A DNA stretch of 8,690 bases from UBA6168 sp964643005 (GTDB lineage Bacteria; Bacteroidota; Bacteroidia; Chitinophagales; Saprospiraceae): contig CAZXQI010000139.1 of assembly GCA_964643005.1 (NCBI GenBank), positions 1 to 8,690 on the forward strand. The letters run 5' to 3'. The position numbers were made by a program, and so were the translations under genes. This document shows, one piece after another, positions 1-6,268 of the stretch (position 1 is the first letter of the stretch; each line of letters starts with the position of its first letter). The notes beneath the pieces are model-generated. The model saw only the letters and a program-made list of their open reading frames with translations. It had not been told where the DNA came from and did not search any database.

Positions 1-80
1 GCAATCATATCTTTTCAACTTCCGAGGTGGTGGCAGAGTAGAAGTTGGAAGGATTCTTCTCGCCAACAATCCACTAATAC

Positions 81-93
81 AGACAAAATGTCA
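81..93. promoter_or_regulatory. Palindromic site A upstream of hsp20 (GACA-N3-TGTC)
   Basis: GACA-AAA-TGTC is a perfect inverted repeat at 82-92. With its flanking bases it reads AGACA-N3-TGTCA, one base off the second site at 112-124. The two centres (87 and 118) are 31 bp apart, about three helical turns, so a dimeric regulator could bind both on the same DNA face. That it is an operator or activator site for the downstream chaperone gene is inference from the duplication, phasing and position. Confidence 0.45.
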
Positions 94-111
94 TTGTGTT
101 TTTATTATTTT

Positions 112-124
112 TGACAGATTGTCA
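112..124. promoter_or_regulatory. Palindromic site B upstream of hsp20 (TGACA-N3-TGTCA)
   Basis: TGACA-GAT-TGTCA is a perfect 5+5 bp inverted repeat with a 3-base spacer. It is the second copy of the 81-93 motif. Its centre lies about 76 bp upstream of the start point predicted from the sigma-54-like element at 168-184, a reasonable distance for an activator site. Alternatively, TTGACA at 111-116 followed 17-18 bp later by TTTATA/TTATAA could be a sigma-70-like promoter, in which case the palindrome would cover the -35 box and suit a repressor. Confidence 0.5.
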
Positions 125-167
125 CTTATTTTTTTTATAAATCCGCCATTATCAGTAAAAAATGCGG

Positions 168-184
168 TTGGAATGTAGCTTGAT
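168..184 (+). promoter_or_regulatory. Candidate sigma-54-type (-24/-12) promoter for hsp20
   Basis: TTGGAATGTAGCTTGAT aligns with the sigma-54 consensus TTGGCAC-N5-TTGCW. The -24 GG is at 170-171, and ten bases later the -12 doublet is GA instead of GC. The predicted start is near 194, giving a leader of about 70 nt. The two phased palindromes upstream fit an enhancer-binding activator. The non-consensus -12 and the lack of any other evidence keep this tentative. A housekeeping -7-like element (TAGCTTG, one T short of TAnnTTTG) overlaps it at 176-182. Confidence 0.35.
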
Positions 185-265
185 TAAGGAGGGTTAATTC
201 CAGCAATTCAGAAAAATGATTAGTCGGAATGAATCACCAGAATTTTAACCTTATAAATTGTTATT

Positions 266-724
266 ATGAATCTGATCAGCCTTTTTCCAGCCACCACCAG
301 GAGACCTGCAAACATTGCCCATGCAATTGACAGCATGTTCAACAATTTCCTTGACCAGGATTTCCCTGTTTCTTTTCGGGATGGTTCCATTCAAAAAAGC
401 CCTGCCGTAAACATTGTCGAATCCGATAGTGGATACCGTATAGAGGTAGCGGCGCCCGGTCTCAACAAAGAGGATTTTGAAATCAAAGTAGAAAATGAAC
501 TGCTGAGCATCTCCGCCAAAAAAGAGACGAAAGAAGAAACAAAAGAAGAAACCTTCACCCGCAGAGAGTTCAGCTACGTAGAATTCAAACGGAACTTTAA
601 TCTCCCTAAAACCGTGGACGCCAATGCAATCAAGGCCTCCTATGAAAATGGCGTGCTGAGCATCGCTTTAGAGAAAAAACCGGAAGCTCGCCCGGTAACG
701 CCTAAAATGATTGAGATTGCATAG
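266..724 (+). CDS. hsp20: Hsp20/alpha-crystallin family small heat-shock protein
   Basis: This is a cytoplasmic ATP-independent holdase that would bind unfolding proteins and hand them to DnaK/ClpB-type refolding machinery (family knowledge). The 152-residue length is typical of bacterial class A sHSPs. The variable N-terminal arm covers residues 1-45. The alpha-crystallin domain runs from about 46 to 137, with the PGL turn at 64-66 and the conserved NGVLSI strand near 128-133. The C-terminal I-x-I anchor (IEI, 149-151), which docks in a neighbouring dimer, is present. Residues 85-96 hold a short Lys/Glu/Thr repeat encoded by a 12-nt tandem repeat. The ATG at 266 has no nearby Shine-Dalgarno sequence, as is usual in Bacteroidota. 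The gene looks monocistronic, with a terminator-like hairpin downstream. Regulation probably involves the paired palindromes at 81-124. Confidence 0.95.
   Translation: MNLISLFPATTRRPANIAHAIDSMFNNFLDQDFPVSFRDGSIQKSPAVNIVESDSGYRIEVAAPGLNKEDFEIKVENELLSISAKKETKEETKEETFTRREFSYVEFKRNFNLPKTVDANAIKASYENGVLSIALEKKPEARPVTPKMIEIA
530..553 (+). repeat. 12-nt tandem repeat inside hsp20
   Basis: AAAGAAGAAAC occurs at 530-540 and again at 542-552, a period of 12 nt or four codons. It encodes two KEET units, preceded by a degenerate KET unit. The repeat lies between beta strands of the alpha-crystallin domain, where loop length varies in the family. It keeps the reading frame, so copy-number change would only lengthen or shorten a charged loop. 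Confidence 0.6.
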
Positions 725-806
725 GAGCAGGCAGTTCAACAACAGCCTATCGTAGCGAGATGGAAAGGCGTCTCGAAAAAGGCGCTTTTTCTCATCTAAA
801 TTTCCG

Positions 807-859
807 AGCGAATAGAAGTCAATTGCGTACATAGCTTTTGGTCTCTATTCGCTTTTTTT
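807..859 (+). terminator. Rho-independent terminator downstream of hsp20
   Basis: AGCGAATAGA (807-816) pairs perfectly with TCTATTCGCT (844-853), giving a 10-bp stem with a loop of about 27 nt. A T-run follows at 853-859. The long loop is unusual for an intrinsic terminator and weakens the call. The compact hairpin at 775-791, which ends in a T-run within its own stem, may contribute. Confidence 0.55.
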
Positions 860-971
860 ATTCCCTTTTTTAACGCTTCATATTCTCCCTTTTTTAAGAT
901 TTTGCGCACTGCGATAGCCTGTCCGTTTTGAAGAACCCTTTTGATAATATTTAAAATTTCAAAACCCTTTT

Positions 972-979
972 TACCTTTG
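972..979 (+). promoter_or_regulatory. Bacteroidota -7 promoter element (TAnnTTTG)
   Basis: TACCTTTG matches the Bacteroidota sigma-A -7 consensus TAnnTTTG exactly. It lies 56 bp before the lipoprotein start, implying a leader of about 50 nt. No clear TTG -33 element is seen at the usual spacing; the upstream stretch is A/T-rich. It would drive the lipoprotein gene and possibly the protease gene behind it. Confidence 0.6.
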
Positions 980-1035
980 GGCAGGCGCCCCGGAATTTAT
1001 ACGGGTATTTACAAATTCTTAAATCCATTTAGCCA

Positions 1036-1563
1036 ATGAAGAAGGTTTTACTTTCCATTACCGCCCTTTTTCTCTTTTTTTTATCTGGCTGTAAAATGAC
1101 GAAATACACTTCCGATAAGTTTCCGGATCATCAATTAATTTTTGGCAAAGGAGGCGGCTTCGCCGGCGTAGAGACCTCGTTTATCCTGCTGGAGAATGGG
1201 CAAATCTTCCGTCAGGTGGGTACCGAAGGTTCTTATGAAGAATTGAAACCCATTCGGAAAAAGGAGGCTAAGGCGTTCTTTTCCAAACTCAGCAGTCTGC
1301 AACTCTACAAATTAGATATTGAGAAGCCCGGCAATCTGTACTACTTCTTACAGGAAATCACCAGCAGTCTTGACAGCAGGGTAACCTGGGGCTCCGGGGA
1401 TTATCTGCCTCCTCAGGCGCTCATGTCTCTATACAAGGAGCTTCACACCCTGGCAAACAATCGGGAATCTGCCGCCGACAAAACTCCAGTAGAGCAGAAA
1501 AAAGAGGAGCAAAAAAGCGATGAGAAGAGAAAAAACGACGGCAAAGAAGTCATCCAATGGTAG
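1036..1563 (+). CDS. Small lipoprotein of unknown function
   Basis: I do not recognise a functional family. The first 18 residues form a type II signal peptide (KK, then a Leu/Phe-rich core), ending in the lipobox LSGC with Cys19 as the lipidation site. The mature protein of about 157 residues would be anchored in an envelope membrane. A Gly-rich FGKGGGFAGVETSF segment lies at about 36-49, followed by LLENGQIF; this looks like the conserved core of a small beta-rich domain. The last 28 or so residues, from about 148, are rich in Lys, Glu and Asp and probably disordered. The gene starts 56 bp after a TAnnTTTG element. It ends 160 bp before the secreted protease gene on the same strand, with no terminator seen between them, so co-transcription is possible. 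A role as partner of the protease is speculation. Confidence 0.85.
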   Translation: MKKVLLSITALFLFFLSGCKMTKYTSDKFPDHQLIFGKGGGFAGVETSFILLENGQIFRQVGTEGSYEELKPIRKKEAKAFFSKLSSLQLYKLDIEKPGNLYYFLQEITSSLDSRVTWGSGDYLPPQALMSLYKELHTLANNRESAADKTPVEQKKEEQKSDEKRKNDGKEVIQW

Positions 1564-1723
1564 GCCGGTTCAATACCTGAATTTATTTTTAATCGACAGA
1601 CGCTCTCTATTCCCCAACAACTGCGTCTTATTCAAAACGAAGCCAATCCATCTTTATCCCAATCTTTTTTCGGACAGCCAATTCAGGCGCTCATCTTCAC
1701 CCATTTTTCAAAAATCTGTTGTT
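1564..1723 (+). other. Gap between lipoprotein and protease genes, open in the protease frame
   Basis: The protease reading frame stays open upstream to an ATG at 1520 inside the lipoprotein gene. The 68 residues this would add have no signal-peptide character and would bury the clear signal peptide that starts at 1724. I therefore treat the stretch as non-coding leader. No exact TAnnTTTG element and no terminator hairpin are visible in it. Confidence 0.6.
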
Positions 1724-4700
1724 ATGAAACAGTTCATCTTGTTTGTTTTAAGTTTCGCTCTGACCGTCCCTTCATTTGGACAAATGAAGACGATGCATAC
1801 CCCTTCCCCCAACCCTTTAAATCCGGAAAATGTAGCTCCGCCGGCAAGATTCACTCCTGCCGTCCCGGAGGCGCCATCCGTATTCCCACAACAGGAACGC
1901 ATGTTCAATCCCATGAACAACCTGACAAAGCCGGGGAAAAATATTCCCCTTTTAAAAGTGCTTACTGCGCCGGCTACAGGGACGCCCTACTGTATTGAGG
2001 GCGAGGTAAAAGTAGGAGAGGAGAAGAGTACGGAACAACAGGTGCAGGACTACCTCCGCGCCATCCAGTCCGTTTCCGGACTAAAATCTGCCGCCGAAGA
2101 GTTCAGTATTTCCGCTGAGGAAACGGACGAGTTAGGCATCTCGCATATTCGCCTAAATCAGGTTTGGCAGGGGATTCCCGTATTTGGAGCAGAAGCCATT
2201 TTGCACAAAAATCAGGGTGCTTTCTATTTGTTCAACGGGCGCTTTTTCCCGTCGCCAAAAATAACCGATACCCATCCCACGCTGAGCGCCCAGGCCGCAG
2301 CAGACATTGCCCGCTCGCACCTGGGCAGTTTTGAAAAAGTGAAAAACCTGACGCCTGAAGAGCAAAAATTGACGCGGGCTGGCGCGCCTCCAACCCTCGT
2401 GATTTACCATCCCCTTGAAAATCACTTAGATGAATATTTAGCCTGGCAGGTGGCGGTCGTCCCCAATGTCGCCGCCCGTTACAACTATTTCATTGACGCA
2501 AAAACAGGGGAGGTGCTGGATTTCTATTCTGAACTCTGCAAAATTCTACCCCACGACCACCCCGGAAAAGGCGACCGTACTATCTGCACAACAGAAAATG
2601 AAAAAGAGCCTGAAGAGAATCTCAGATACTCCGCACTTCCTCCCGACGGGCCTTATACCGCCAATGCCACCGACCTGCTGGGACAGAGTCGCCTTATAAA
2701 TACCTATTCAAAGAACAACACCTATTACCTGATGGACGCCGCAAAGGCCATGTTCAACAATACTCAGTCCAGCTTCCCCGACAATGCCGTGGGCGTCATC
2801 TGGACGCTCAACGCCAATAACACTTCACCTTACAACAACAACTTTCAGGCATATCACAATACTTCCAGTAACAATAGCTGGAGCAACCCCAATGCCGTGA
2901 GCGCTCACCACCATGCAGAAAGAGCTTACTACTATTTTAAAAACACCTTCAATCGGGAGAGCATCAACGGACAAGGCGGAAATATCATTTCGCTGATCAA
3001 CGTGGTGGAAGACGACGGCAGCCAGATGGACAATGCTTTTTGGAACGGCGCAGCCATGTTTTACGGCAACGGCAATTCCTCCTTCTCGTATCCATTGGCC
3101 AGGGCGCTCGATGTAGCAGGCCACGAAATGTCTCACGGCGTCATTCAAACCACCGCCGACCTTATCTATATGGGAGAGAGCGGAGCCTTGAATGAAAGCT
3201 TTGCCGACATCTTCGGCGCCATGATAGAGCGCCAAAACTGGAAAATGGGAGAAGACGTGGTCAATCCGAATGTATTCCCATCCGGCGCTCTGCGCGACCT
3301 CAGCAATCCGCACAATGGCGGCAACAGTCTGGGGCAGCCGGGCTGGCAACCCGCTCATTATTCGGAGCGCTATACCGGAACCCAGGACAACGGCGGAGTG
3401 CATATCAATAGCGGCATTGTAAACAAAGCCTTTTATCTGATTGCGAACAACACCGCTGTAGGCAGAGAAAAAGCCGAGCAGGTCTATTATCGGGCATTAG
3501 TAAAATACTTAGTGAAGTCATCGCAGTTTGTGGATTGCCGCATCGCCGTCATACAGGCGGCAACAGATCTGTACGGCGCCAACTCAGCAACTACCAACGC
3601 CGCTAAAGCTGCTTTCGACGCCGTCGGCATCGGTGCAGGAAGCGGTACTAATACACAGACGGACGTAGATCCCAATCCGGGCGCCGAGTACATCCTGATG
3701 TCGGACGACGACTATGCCCAGTTGTATATCTTCACTCCCTCCGCCACCGCCGTGTTCAATCCGCTCAGCACAATAGCCCCCTTAAAACGACCCAGCATTA
3801 CGGACGACGGCAACGCCTTGGTTTACATCTCTACCGACAATCGCATGAGAGCCATCACCATTAACTGGAATACTCTCACGGCCAACGAGCAGATTATTCA
3901 GTCTGATCCTATTTGGTATAATGTGGCCATCTCCAGAGACGGAAATCGCCTGGCAGCTCTCACTACCGACCACGACAACAGAATCTGGATCTATGATTTT
4001 GACAAAGGAGTTCCCTGGCAGGCATTCACTCTTTCCAACCCCACCACAGGCCAGGGTAGCAACACGACCAACGACGTCAGTTTTGCCGACGAAATCGAAT
4101 GGGACTTTACCGGCGGCTGGGTGATGTACGATGCCTCTAATAAAATCAAAACTATCTTCGGGAGCATTGATTATTGGGACATCGGATTCGTGCGGGTCTG
4201 GAATACGACGGGCAATAATTTTGGCGATGGATTTATCACCAAGTTGTTCAATGGTCTGCCGGAGAATGTCAGCGTAGGCAATCCCACCTTTTCTAAAAAC
4301 TCCGACTATATCATCGCCTTCGACTATATTGACGAGTACGAAGACGAGTATTATTTGCTGGCTGCCAATATTGAGACGGGCGATGTGGGCACCATTTTTC
4401 CAAATGACCAACTGAGCTGGCCCAGCTACTCTGTCAATGATAAAAAAATGGTGTTTAACGCCAGCTCCTCTTCCGGCGATCAGGTTTTGGGAATCATCCC
4501 CATTGGGAACGATAAGATTTCACCCGCAGGGGATCCCAGTATTTACATCGCCTATGGCCGCTGGGGTGTGTGGTTTGCCAACGGCGAACGGGTTCTGACC
4601 AATACTGAAGAGCAGACTATTCTTTCGGAACAATGGAATCTTTATCCTAATCCGACAGGGAGCGAACTCACTCTGACTTTTTCAGCCGCCACAGCGGGAG

Positions 4701-4876
4701 ATGGGCAATTGGAAGTTTTTGATCTGATGGGGCGCGCTGTATTATCCGCTCAAATACTCGTTTCTCAAGGTGAAAACCGGCAGCGCTTTTCTGTAGAGAG
4801 CCTCTCTTCGGGGCAATACTTTGTAAACCTCCGGTATGCCGATAAGCAGCTCGTTTTGAAATTTGTGAAACAATAA
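1724..4876 (+). CDS. Secreted M4 (thermolysin-like) metallopeptidase with beta-propeller-like region and T9SS sorting domain
   Basis: This is a zinc endopeptidase made as a 1050-residue preproprotein. Starting at 1724 gives a clean Sec signal peptide (about 1-19, ending SFG before Gln20). An FTP-type inhibitory propeptide spans about 95-160 (WQGIPVFGAEAILH), then a PepSY-like part to about 285. The M4 catalytic domain covers about 320-637. Its motifs are NAFWNG (437-442), zinc-binding HEMSH (His467, Glu468, His471), third ligand Glu491 with Asp495 in GALNESFAD, and catalytic His560 in DNGGVHINSG. Spacing of Asn437, His467 and Glu491 equals that of thermolysin Asn112, His142 and Glu166, so the site looks intact. 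Residues about 650-960 carry five or more PD40/TolB-like repeats. The last 80 or so residues, from LYPNP at 973-977, resemble a T9SS type A sorting domain, so the enzyme should cross the outer membrane and be released or surface-attached. The product probably degrades extracellular protein for nutrition. Confidence 0.93.
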   Translation: MKQFILFVLSFALTVPSFGQMKTMHTPSPNPLNPENVAPPARFTPAVPEAPSVFPQQERMFNPMNNLTKPGKNIPLLKVLTAPATGTPYCIEGEVKVGEEKSTEQQVQDYLRAIQSVSGLKSAAEEFSISAEETDELGISHIRLNQVWQGIPVFGAEAILHKNQGAFYLFNGRFFPSPKITDTHPTLSAQAAADIARSHLGSFEKVKNLTPEEQKLTRAGAPPTLVIYHPLENHLDEYLAWQVAVVPNVAARYNYFIDAKTGEVLDFYSELCKILPHDHPGKGDRTICTTENEKEPEENLRYSALPPDGPYTANATDLLGQSRLINTYSKNNTYYLMDAAKAMFNNTQSSFPDNAVGVIWTLNANNTSPYNNNFQAYHNTSSNNSWSNPNAVSAHHHAERAYYYFKNTFNRESINGQGGNIISLINVVEDDGSQMDNAFWNGAAMFYGNGNSSFSYPLARALDVAGHEMSHGVIQTTADLIYMGESGALNESFADIFGAMIERQNWKMGEDVVNPNVFPSGALRDLSNPHNGGNSLGQPGWQPAHYSERYTGTQDNGGVHINSGIVNKAFYLIANNTAVGREKAEQVYYRALVKYLVKSSQFVDCRIAVIQAATDLYGANSATTNAAKAAFDAVGIGAGSGTNTQTDVDPNPGAEYILMSDDDYAQLYIFTPSATAVFNPLSTIAPLKRPSITDDGNALVYISTDNRMRAITINWNTLTANEQIIQSDPIWYNVAISRDGNRLAALTTDHDNRIWIYDFDKGVPWQAFTLSNPTTGQGSNTTNDVSFADEIEWDFTGGWVMYDASNKIKTIFGSIDYWDIGFVRVWNTTGNNFGDGFITKLFNGLPENVSVGNPTFSKNSDYIIAFDYIDEYEDEYYLLAANIETGDVGTIFPNDQLSWPSYSVNDKKMVFNASSSSGDQVLGIIPIGNDKISPAGDPSIYIAYGRWGVWFANGERVLTNTEEQTILSEQWNLYPNPTGSELTLTFSAATAGDGQLEVFDLMGRAVLSAQILVSQGENRQRFSVESLSSGQYFVNLRYADKQLVLKFVKQ
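3788..4610 (+). repeat. Beta-propeller-like (PD40/TolB-type) repeats inside the protease
   Basis: Between the catalytic domain and the sorting domain the protein carries repeats of the type x-P-x-[FIY]-S-x-[DN]-[GDS]-x-x-[ILM]-x-[FYA]. Clear units begin near residues 689 (RPSITDDGNALVYIS), 733 (NVAISRDGNRLAALT), 790 (EIEWDFTGGWVMYDA), 853 (NPTFSKNSDYIIAFD) and 899 (WPSYSVNDKKMVFNA), with a weaker unit near 945. Spacing of 44-63 residues fits propeller blades. Such domains usually bind protein or glycan, so a substrate-binding role is an inference. Confidence 0.6.
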
Positions 4877-4960
4877 AAAAATTGCCGGCGGGGAATTTCA
4901 TGCAAAGACCGCAAAGGTTTATCAGGATTTCTCCGCAGCCTTTTTTCCTTTAAGTAATTA

Positions 4961-5005
4961 TAAAAAGAAAGCCGCCCGTGTCAAACAGGCGGCTTTCCGC
5001 TTTAT
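4961..5005. terminator. Bidirectional intrinsic terminator between convergent genes
   Basis: GAAAGCCGCC (4967-4976) pairs perfectly with GGCGGCTTTC (4988-4997) around an 11-nt loop. On the plus strand the stem is followed by a T-rich tail (CGCTTTATTATTC). On the minus strand it is followed by TTTTTA, the complement of the A-run at 4961-4966. It therefore suits both the protease transcript and the convergent small gene whose stop lies at 5030. Confidence 0.85.
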
Positions 5006-5029
5006 TATTCTCTTTTAAAAAGCAATCGC

Positions 5030-5254
5030 TTATTTCTGCGTCCCTTTGACCGGTTCAACTTCTGGCATGCCGCAATCTTCATTGGGCATTCTGCCGCAAA
5101 CGGTGCAACTGCCGAACTCGTCGGCGATCATTGGATTGCTGGAAGCACAACTGCCGCGGAATTCTCGTTTTTTGAAAATATAACCCACGTTAATCATGAC
5201 GACTGCCAGCACCATGAAACCAAAAATAGTCAGAAAAATATTGAGAAAGTTCAT
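5030..5254 (-). CDS. nqrM: NqrM-like (DUF539) small membrane protein with four cysteines
   Basis: The 74-residue protein has one N-terminal TM helix (about 6-27), then a polar tail with cysteines 36, 50, 53 and 61. The pattern is VGYIFKKREFRGSC, then CTVCG, then a final Cys. A short N-terminal TM followed by IxF-x-K/R-x(2-3)-GSC and a Cys cluster resembles NqrM, which is required to assemble the four-Cys iron centre between NqrD and NqrE of the sodium-pumping NADH:quinone oxidoreductase (family knowledge). The Gly-Gly that often follows the first Cys is replaced by Ala-Ser, and no nqr genes are in this window, so the assignment rests on pattern alone. It is divergent from mazG, with 153 bp between, and ends at the bidirectional terminator. 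The alternative is an unrelated small metal-binding membrane protein. Confidence 0.65.
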   Translation of the reverse strand: MNFLNIFLTIFGFMVLAVVMINVGYIFKKREFRGSCASSNPMIADEFGSCTVCGRMPNEDCGMPEVEPVKGTQK

Positions 5255-5353
5255 GTTTGAAGATGTTGGGAAGCGAGGACAAATACTTTAAAGATATTCG
5301 CTCTGGCTTCAATTTTACGTTTACTATGAAAACAGGCGCTCCGTATATTAGTT

Positions 5354-5361
5354 TACTTTTG
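5354..5361 (+). promoter_or_regulatory. Bacteroidota -7 promoter element upstream of mazG
   Basis: TACTTTTG matches TAnnTTTG exactly and lies 46 bp before the mazG start, implying a leader of about 40 nt. No TTG -33 element is evident at standard spacing. The same 153-bp gap must also hold the promoter of the divergent small gene, for which I found no exact TAnnTTTG on the minus strand. Confidence 0.55.
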
Positions 5362-5407
5362 TCGGCAAAATACGGCGCTTGTCCTGCGCCCACAAAATTA
5401 TCTTAAA

Positions 5408-6217
5408 ATGATGGTAAAACCCAATCCTGCTGATAATAGAGTTCAGAATCTTACCGCCAAACTCGACGCATTTGCCCGCCTACTACACATAATGGACGAT
5501 CTTCGGGAAAAATGCCCCTGGGACAGGAAACAAACGCTCCTCTCTCTGCGCAATCTAACCATTGAAGAAACCTATGAACTTGCCGACGCTATCCTCGATG
5601 AAGACCTCGACGGCATTCAGGAAGAGATGGGCGACATCCTGCTTCACATGGTTTTTTATGCCAAAATCGCCGAGGAAAAAAAGGCATGGGATATCAGCGA
5701 TGCGCTTCAGGCCGTCTGCAACAAATTAGTGCAGCGCCATCCACATATCTACGGCGACGTAAGAGTCAATAGCGAGGAAGACGTGAAGAAAAATTGGGAA
5801 AAGCTGAAGCTCCAGTCCGGTAAGAAATCCCTGTTACAGGGCGTTCCCAATTCCCTGCCCGCCCTTGTCAAGGCATGGCGTATGCAGGAGAAAACAGCAC
5901 AGGTCGGATTTGATTGGGAAAACTCGAAGCAGGTTTGGGCAAAAGTGGAGGAAGAATTAGCCGAGTTTCAGGAGACGGTCGCCGACGACCAATCGCAGGA
6001 AAGAAAGGAAGAAGAATTTGGGGACGTCCTGTTCGCCCTCGTCAACTACGCCCGCTTCCTAAACATTGAACCCGAAACCGCCTTAGAGCGGACTAACCGG
6101 AAGTTTAAGCAGCGCTTCCAGTACATCGAATCTGAGGCAGAGAAAGACCTCAGCGATATGACGCTCGCCGAAATGGATGCGCTTTGGGATAAAGCAAAAG
6201 AAGCTTTCGGTAAATAA
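5408..6217 (+). CDS. mazG: Nucleoside triphosphate pyrophosphohydrolase MazG
   Basis: MazG hydrolyses (d)NTPs to the monophosphate and pyrophosphate in the cytoplasm. It cleans up damaged or non-canonical nucleotides and in E. coli influences ppGpp levels (family knowledge). The 269-residue length and two tandem all-alpha MazG domains match full-length MazG. The N-terminal domain has the signature CPWDRKQTLLSL (36-47), EExxE at 53-57 and ExxD at 73-76. The C-terminal domain has EExxE at 182-186 and ExxD at 203-206. Both metal-binding sets look complete; in E. coli the C-terminal domain carries most of the activity. Two adjacent ATGs (5408 and 5411) are possible starts. A TAnnTTTG element sits 46 bp upstream. 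The gene is convergent with the 6269-7852 gene, the stops being 51 bp apart, with no convincing terminator in that gap. Confidence 0.96.
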   Translation: MMVKPNPADNRVQNLTAKLDAFARLLHIMDDLREKCPWDRKQTLLSLRNLTIEETYELADAILDEDLDGIQEEMGDILLHMVFYAKIAEEKKAWDISDALQAVCNKLVQRHPHIYGDVRVNSEEDVKKNWEKLKLQSGKKSLLQGVPNSLPALVKAWRMQEKTAQVGFDWENSKQVWAKVEEELAEFQETVADDQSQERKEEEFGDVLFALVNYARFLNIEPETALERTNRKFKQRFQYIESEAEKDLSDMTLAEMDALWDKAKEAFGK

Positions 6218-6268
6218 TTGGAATCCCTCCGGGTAAATCTTCCTGAGAGAAATAGCAAAGAAGACTTT

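Larger units (their letters stand above)
725..1035. other. Intergenic region between hsp20 and the lipoprotein gene
   Basis: No credible coding region is seen in this stretch of about 310 bases. It holds a short perfect hairpin at 775-791 (7-bp stem GAAAAAG/CTTTTTC, 3-nt loop), then a longer terminator-like hairpin at 807-859. An AT-rich stretch with several T-runs follows, then a TAnnTTTG promoter element at 972-979. The layout fits the end of one transcription unit and the start of the next. Confidence 0.6.

Noticed and set aside
16..47. 7-bp inverted repeat CAACTTC/GAAGTTG at the left edge
   Set aside because: Short stem with an 18-nt loop, no T-run and no gene to relate it to; likely chance.
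6..76. Possible 3' end of a minus-strand gene at the left edge
   Set aside because: The frame ending in TGA at 6-8 is blocked by a stop about 20 codons upstream and has no start codon, so it cannot be a gene end.
1520..1723. N-terminal extension of the protease to an ATG at 1520, overlapping the lipoprotein gene
   Set aside because: The 68 added residues have no signal-peptide character and would place a clear Sec signal peptide internally; the start at 1724 explains export.
2825..3403. Antisense 192-codon open frame opposite the protease catalytic domain
   Set aside because: The plus strand here encodes the conserved M4 motifs; the antisense product resembles nothing.
3782..4411. Antisense 209-codon open frame opposite the protease
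   Set aside because: It lies wholly within a well-supported coding region, has no recognisable domain, and its residues follow from the codon bias of the sense strand.
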